Shown here piece after piece: positions 60,275-64,000 of a DNA stretch of 64,000 nt (position 1 is its first letter; every line of letters begins with the position of its first letter). The stretch covers positions 248,001 through 312,000 of the forward strand of contig NZ_JBHUPY010000013.1 of the NCBI RefSeq assembly GCF_042688385.1. The letters run 5' to 3'. Both the position numbers and the translations under genes were made by a program. The notes under the pieces are model-generated. The model was not told the DNA's origin. It searched no databases and saw only the letters and a list, made by a program, of their open reading frames with translations. This stretch comes from Herpetosiphon sp042688385 (GTDB lineage: Bacteria; Chloroflexota; Chloroflexia; Chloroflexales; Herpetosiphonaceae).

Positions 60275-61258
60275 TTGAGCCAAACGATTAAGGTTGATAC
60301 ATTGATCAAGACGTTTCAGGTACCTGAACGTGAGGCGGGCTTGAAAGCGGCAGTTGGGAGCTTATTCAAGCGCAAATATCGCGAAGTCGAAGCGGTCAAA
60401 AAGATTAGTTTTGGCATCGACGCTGGCGAGATTGTTGGGTTTCTGGGGCCAAATGGTGCTGGCAAAACCACGACCCTCAAAATGCTGGCAGGCTTGCTGT
60501 TTCCTACCAGTGGCCAGATCGATGTGCTGGGCTACGAGCCGCAGCGCCGCGAAAAAGAGCTGCTGCGCCAAATTACGATTGTAATGGGCCAGCGCAATCA
60601 GCTGATGTGGGATATTCCTGCGCTTGATTCATTTGAGTTGCAACGGGCCATCTACCAAATTCCCGAGGGCGAGTTTCGGCGCATGCGCGATGAGTTGATC
60701 GATTTGCTGAATATGGGCGATTTGGTCAAAAAACCAGTCCGCAACTTGTCGTTGGGCGAACGGATGAAGGCTGAATTTATTTCGGCGTTGTTGCATCGCC
60801 CCAAAGTGTTGTTTTTGGATGAGCCGACGATTGGCTTGGACGTAACGGCTCAGCGTTTGATTCGCGAGTTTGTGGCTGCCTACAACCAGCGCTATCAAGC
60901 CAGCGTGATGCTGACCAGCCACTATATGGCCGATGTGCAAGCGTTGTGTAAACGGGTGATCGTCATTCACCACGGCCAATTGCTCTACGATGGCGGCTTG
61001 GCTGGTTTGGTCGAAAAATTTGCCGCCTACAAAACCATCGGTGTAACCTTGAATGACCCTGAGCTTGATTTGAGCGAATATGGCGAGATTATCAGCAACA
61101 GCAAGGGCCAAGTTAATTTGCGGGTTCCCAAAAACGCGACGGCCCAAATTACCACCCGTTTATTGAATGAAGTTGCGATTAGCGATCTGACAATTGAAGA
61201 TCCAGCGATCGATTCGATTATTGAGCAGGTGTTTCAACAGGAGGCGCAGGTTGTATGA
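60275..61258 (+). CDS. ABC-2-type exporter, ATP-binding protein
   Basis: 327 residues, TTG start after GAGG (10 nt). Walker A GPNGAGKTT at 58-66, Q-loop VMGQRNQLMW, signature LSLGERMKAEF, Walker B VLFLDEPTIGLD, switch LTSHYM. The long N-terminal lead and C-terminal extension (about 245-327) match the uncharacterised ATPase group that always pairs with two DUF990-type permeases. Substrate unknown. Stop overlaps the next start by 4 nt. Confidence 0.92.
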   Translation: MSQTIKVDTLIKTFQVPEREAGLKAAVGSLFKRKYREVEAVKKISFGIDAGEIVGFLGPNGAGKTTTLKMLAGLLFPTSGQIDVLGYEPQRREKELLRQITIVMGQRNQLMWDIPALDSFELQRAIYQIPEGEFRRMRDELIDLLNMGDLVKKPVRNLSLGERMKAEFISALLHRPKVLFLDEPTIGLDVTAQRLIREFVAAYNQRYQASVMLTSHYMADVQALCKRVIVIHHGQLLYDGGLAGLVEKFAAYKTIGVTLNDPELDLSEYGEIISNSKGQVNLRVPKNATAQITTRLLNEVAISDLTIEDPAIDSIIEQVFQQEAQVV

Positions 61259-62061
61259 AGCAGCATCTTGATTTATACCTGACCTTGCTCAAAACATCGA
61301 TTATCAGCCAATTTCAATATCGGGTGGCGCATCTGTTTTGGCTATTGGCGATGATGGTTGAGCCAGTTGTCTATTTGGTGGTTTGGGGCACAATTGCCAC
61401 CTCGCAAGGCGGCAACGTCGCGGGCTATACCGCTGGCACCTTTGCGGCCTACTACATTACATGGACGTTGGTGCGCCAGATGAATATTGCGCTCACGCCC
61501 TATGCCTTTGAAAATCGGATTCGCAAGGGTCGGCTTTCCAACGAACTGATGCGGCCAATCCATCCAATCCATTTTGATATGAGCTTTTTTATGAGCCTCA
61601 AAGTGGTGACGATTGTGCTGTGGCTGCCAATCGCTGGCCTGCTGTGGTGGATCTTCCAGCCAGTGTTTACCTTCACGGCGTGGTGGCAAATTCCGGCCTT
61701 TATTCTGGCCTTGTTGGGCGGTTTTGTCACGCGCTTTTTGTGTTTGTGGGTGCTTGGCTTGGTCACATTTTGGGTCACCAAAGTGAGTGCAGTGTTTGAA
61801 CTGTATTTTACGATCGAATTATTGCTTTCTGGGCGCTTAGTGCCGTTGGCGATTATGCCTGCTTGGGTGCGCGACATTTCGCAATGGCTACCCTTTCAAT
61901 GGACGTTTGGGTTTCCAATTGATGTGGCAGTTGGTACGTTAACTGGGCCGCAAGTGGCTTGGGGCTTAGCGATGCAAGCAGTTTGGATGATCATTGCAGG
62001 CGGGATTTTGGCCTTGGTTTGGCCGCATGCGGTGCGGCGCTACTCGGCAGTGGGAGCGTAA
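61255..62061 (+). CDS. ABC-2-type permease (DUF990/ABC2_membrane_6-like), subunit 1
   Basis: 268 residues with six membrane helices. LLKTSIISQFQYRVAHLFWL is the family's N-terminal signature, followed by LVRQMNIALTPYAFENRIRKGRLSNELMRP (with an ELMRP loop). ATGA overlap with the ATPase gene. Forms a heterodimeric pore with the next gene product. Confidence 0.9.
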   Translation: MKQHLDLYLTLLKTSIISQFQYRVAHLFWLLAMMVEPVVYLVVWGTIATSQGGNVAGYTAGTFAAYYITWTLVRQMNIALTPYAFENRIRKGRLSNELMRPIHPIHFDMSFFMSLKVVTIVLWLPIAGLLWWIFQPVFTFTAWWQIPAFILALLGGFVTRFLCLWVLGLVTFWVTKVSAVFELYFTIELLLSGRLVPLAIMPAWVRDISQWLPFQWTFGFPIDVAVGTLTGPQVAWGLAMQAVWMIIAGGILALVWPHAVRRYSAVGA

Positions 62062-62062
62062 G

Positions 62063-62848
62063 ATGGTGTATTTACGATTATTCTGGATCTTCCTGCGGGT
62101 TAGCGTGATCAGCGAATTTCAATATCGAGTTAATTTTTTTGTGCAGCTGTTTCAATCGGCCTTGGCCTTGGGCACGGGCTTGGTTGCCATGAGCTTGGTG
62201 TTTAGCTATACCCAAAATTTGGCTGGCTGGACGCAACCAGAACTTTTGGCAGTAATGGGCGTGCATATCATCGTTGGCGGGCTGATCAAAACCATCATTC
62301 AGCCAAATATGAACCGCTTGATTGAAGATATTCAAGAAGGTACCTTGGATTTTGCCCTGACCAAGCCTGCCGATGCCCAAGCAATTATCAGCGTGCGTGA
62401 ATTTCGAATTTGGCAATTGATCGATTTGGTGCTTGGCAGCGTGTTGTTGGGCTATGCAATTAGCCAATTAAGCACCAGTTTGGGCTGGCTGAGCGCACTT
62501 GCGTTTGCGGCGGCAGTGCTACTTGGCGGCCTGATGATTTATAGCGTTTGGTTGATGCTGAGCGTTGGCGCATTTTGGATTATTCGCGCCGACAACTTTT
62601 TGGAAATTTTTGATAGCTTGTATCAGGCAGGTCGTTGGCCAGTGAGCATTTATCCTGGCTGGCTCAAACATACCTTGACCTTTGTGCTGCCAATTGCGTT
62701 TGCGGTGACGCTGCCTGCTGAAACCTTGGCGCGCCAGTTGAACGGTCAAAATTTGTTGTTTGCCGTGGGCTTGACGGTTTTTTTATTGATCGTTTCACGC
62801 TTATTTTGGCGCTTTGGCTTGCGCCATTACACTGGGGCTTCGGCCTAG
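62063..62848 (+). CDS. ABC-2-type permease (DUF990/ABC2_membrane_6-like), subunit 2
   Basis: About 261 residues from ATG 62063, 1 nt after the preceding stop; a longer frame to 61994 overlaps it and is unlikely. SVISEFQYRVNFFVQLFQS parallels subunit 1, and IQEGTLDFALTKPADAQ parallels its ELMRP loop, showing that the two permeases are paralogues. Completes the exporter. Confidence 0.9.
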   Translation: MVYLRLFWIFLRVSVISEFQYRVNFFVQLFQSALALGTGLVAMSLVFSYTQNLAGWTQPELLAVMGVHIIVGGLIKTIIQPNMNRLIEDIQEGTLDFALTKPADAQAIISVREFRIWQLIDLVLGSVLLGYAISQLSTSLGWLSALAFAAAVLLGGLMIYSVWLMLSVGAFWIIRADNFLEIFDSLYQAGRWPVSIYPGWLKHTLTFVLPIAFAVTLPAETLARQLNGQNLLFAVGLTVFLLIVSRLFWRFGLRHYTGASA

Positions 62849-62908
62849 GATTAGATTTCCTTGCTCAGATAAGGGTTAGTTTTGAGCGATTGGTCGGCTG
62901 TGGAGCGT

Positions 62909-63112
62909 TCCCTCACCCCCCCAAGCCCCCTCTCCCTTACAAGGGTAGGTTTTAAAAAAAGCGTGGTGGTTAAATATTCCCTCACCCCCAGCCCCCTCTC
63001 CCACGAAAACGCGGGCGAGGGGGAGCACCCGTTTTAACCAAGGATTTTTGCAAGAACCACGCCATTAAAGCCCCTCGCCCAGCGGATTGGAGAGGGGTTG
63101 GGGTGAGGGAAC
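62909..63112. repeat. Compound CCCTCACCCC repeat
   Basis: Two head-to-tail left halves (CCCTCACCCCCCCAAGCCC at 62910 and CCCTCACCCCCAGCCCCCTC at 62979) are followed by one right half ending GGGGTTGGGGTGAGGG (63112). It looks like one element inserted in, or recombined with, another. No other feature in 62849-63274 besides a ribosome site before the next gene. Confidence 0.7.
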
Positions 63113-63274
63113 ACATCACTTAATCGCATATCGCCAAGGCTGCATTGCAAATACTTAATAATGATAAAATAGACACTTAACGAAGAGTCGTTTTTCCCCA
63201 AGAACTTCCCTAGCGTAACAATCGAAGGAGATTCTGGCACGGCGCTAGGCTCGCACTGTGTGGAGGTCGTTTGT

Positions 63275-64000
63275 ATGGACCGTCTGAGGCATCGTTGGTC
63301 GTTAATTGGAACAATCTTGGCGCTGATTGGGGTTTGGAGTAGTTTGGTGGTGGTTTCGCTGCCAAAACGCACCGAAGCCCAGCCAGTTGTCGAAGAACAA
63401 CGGGTTGTGGCACGAATTCAGGCCAAAGATCGAACTGAATCATTGGCCCTAAGCGCACGTGGCCTTGATTTATTGGAAATGCGCGATAAGGACGATCTGT
63501 TTGCGCTGATTACGCCAAGCGAATTGGCTAAATTGCAACAAGATGGATTTACCGCAGCAATTGATCAAGAACAAACCGACTTGCTGCAAATGCCTTCAAT
63601 CTTGCCAGTTCAAGGTGGTTTTCGCACGGTCGAAGAAGGCTATGCCTTGCTAGATCAATGGCATGCGACCTATCCCAACCTGACTGGTTTATTTACCTAT
63701 GGCGCTTCGTGGGATAAAGTGAACGCTGGCGGACCAGCAGGCTACGATTTGCGTGGGATTACCATCACCAATTCGTTGATTCCTGGGCCAAAACCAACCT
63801 TCTTCTTGATGTCGGCGATTCACGCGCGCGAAATGTCGACCGCTGAATTGACCTTGCGCTACACCGAGTATTTGCTCTCACGCTATGCAACCGACCCCGA
63901 TGTGCATTGGTTGCTTGATGAGCACACGATTGTGATTGTGCCCTTCGTCAACCCAGATGGACGCAAAATTGCCGAGCAAGGCTCATCGTTTACCCAACGC
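63275..64000 (+). CDS. M14 zinc carboxypeptidase, 3'-truncated by the window edge
   Basis: The frame is open from ATG 63275 (GGAGG 8 nt upstream) to the end: 242 residues seen. A hydrophobic N-terminal segment (WSLIGTILALIGVWSSLVVV) suggests export, followed by a propeptide-like region with AKLQQDGF, then the catalytic domain. The HxxE zinc motif is in SAIHAREMSTAELTLRY, and IVIVPFVNPDGRK is the M14 substrate-site stretch. Carboxypeptidase or D,L-peptidase activity on peptides or wall fragments is expected. Confidence 0.9.
   Translation, partial: MDRLRHRWSLIGTILALIGVWSSLVVVSLPKRTEAQPVVEEQRVVARIQAKDRTESLALSARGLDLLEMRDKDDLFALITPSELAKLQQDGFTAAIDQEQTDLLQMPSILPVQGGFRTVEEGYALLDQWHATYPNLTGLFTYGASWDKVNAGGPAGYDLRGITITNSLIPGPKPTFFLMSAIHAREMSTAELTLRYTEYLLSRYATDPDVHWLLDEHTIVIVPFVNPDGRKIAEQGSSFTQR

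Noticed and set aside
61994..62062. Longer N-terminus for the second ABC-2 permease
   Set aside because: It would overlap the first permease by 68 nt; ATG 62063 directly after the stop gives the family-typical N-terminus.
63034..63372. A 112-codon minus-strand frame
   Set aside because: Spans the compound repeat and the antisense of the carboxypeptidase N-terminus.

Overview
The window (64 kb, roughly half G+C by eye) looks like the chromosome of a filamentous Chloroflexota bacterium, most like Herpetosiphon. This is an inference. It rests on the mix of WXG100-type protein, DUF4397, YccF-like and GIDE-domain proteins, many two-component systems, glucan metabolism, secreted proteins with Thr/Pro linkers ending in a short hydrophobic 'LP' tail, and intergenic regions full of dispersed short repeats. 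There is no rRNA, CRISPR array, prophage or transposase gene.

Layout. 1-6.6 kb: 5'-truncated polyphosphate kinase, a fused LivH-LivM permease and an alpha-glucan phosphorylase. 6.8-12.4 kb: a sugar operon (binding lipoprotein, two permeases, cytoplasmic amylosucrase-type GH13 enzyme) behind a consensus promoter with two LacI-type operators; with the adjacent phosphorylase it suggests sucrose uptake, glucan synthesis and phosphorolysis. 12.5-16.1 kb: secreted beta-propeller/Ig-like protein, GNAT acetyltransferase, BioY. 16.2-18.9 kb (minus): small protein, DUF779 and aldehyde dehydrogenase. 19.4-21.9 kb (minus): a four-gene unit of a 40-residue membrane protein, a 105-residue membrane protein, a histidine kinase and a response regulator. 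22-27.4 kb (minus): membrane-anchored phosphoesterase, a TPR / RuvC-like nuclease / small-protein operon, and a GH18 protein. 27.8-33 kb: acetyl-CoA synthetase, DUF4397 protein, YccF-like protein, orphan HicB-like protein, and a tandem family of small membrane proteins whose middle member has decayed. 33-37 kb: glycosyltransferase, Ser/Thr kinase, two small proteins, alpha/beta hydrolase. 37-44 kb: HisKA_2 sensor kinase coupled to a receiver-PAS-GGDEF-EAL protein, then a NarL/NarX-type pair. 44.3-44.5 kb: two identical tRNA-Asp genes. 44.7-50 kb: CDF transporter, DUF1992, thioesterase, zinc-ribbon protein, GT-C-like membrane protein, GIDE protein. 50-53.4 kb (minus): a WXG100-annexin-like-zinc metalloprotease protein overlapping a lipoprotein gene, and a secreted M23 peptidase. 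53.7-59.8 kb: secreted 5'-nucleotidase with Ig-like repeats, TolB-like lipoprotein, DksA-like protein, RluD-type pseudouridine synthase, ECF S component. 60.3-62.8 kb: three-gene ABC-2 exporter. 63.3 kb to the end: 3'-truncated M14 carboxypeptidase.

The most notable locus is 50.05-52.07 kb. One protein carries a WXG100-type export domain, two annexin-like GxGTDE repeats and a C-terminal HExxH metalloprotease, is driven by a near-consensus promoter, and overlaps by 4 nt a lipoprotein gene that could encode its immunity factor. This reads as an undescribed type VII-like effector/immunity pair. A second theme is a non-coding, MITE-like element of about 170-200 bp with ~25-bp terminal inverted repeats around a CCCTCACCCC...GGGGTGAGGG core, embedded in word-like repeats in most long intergenic gaps.
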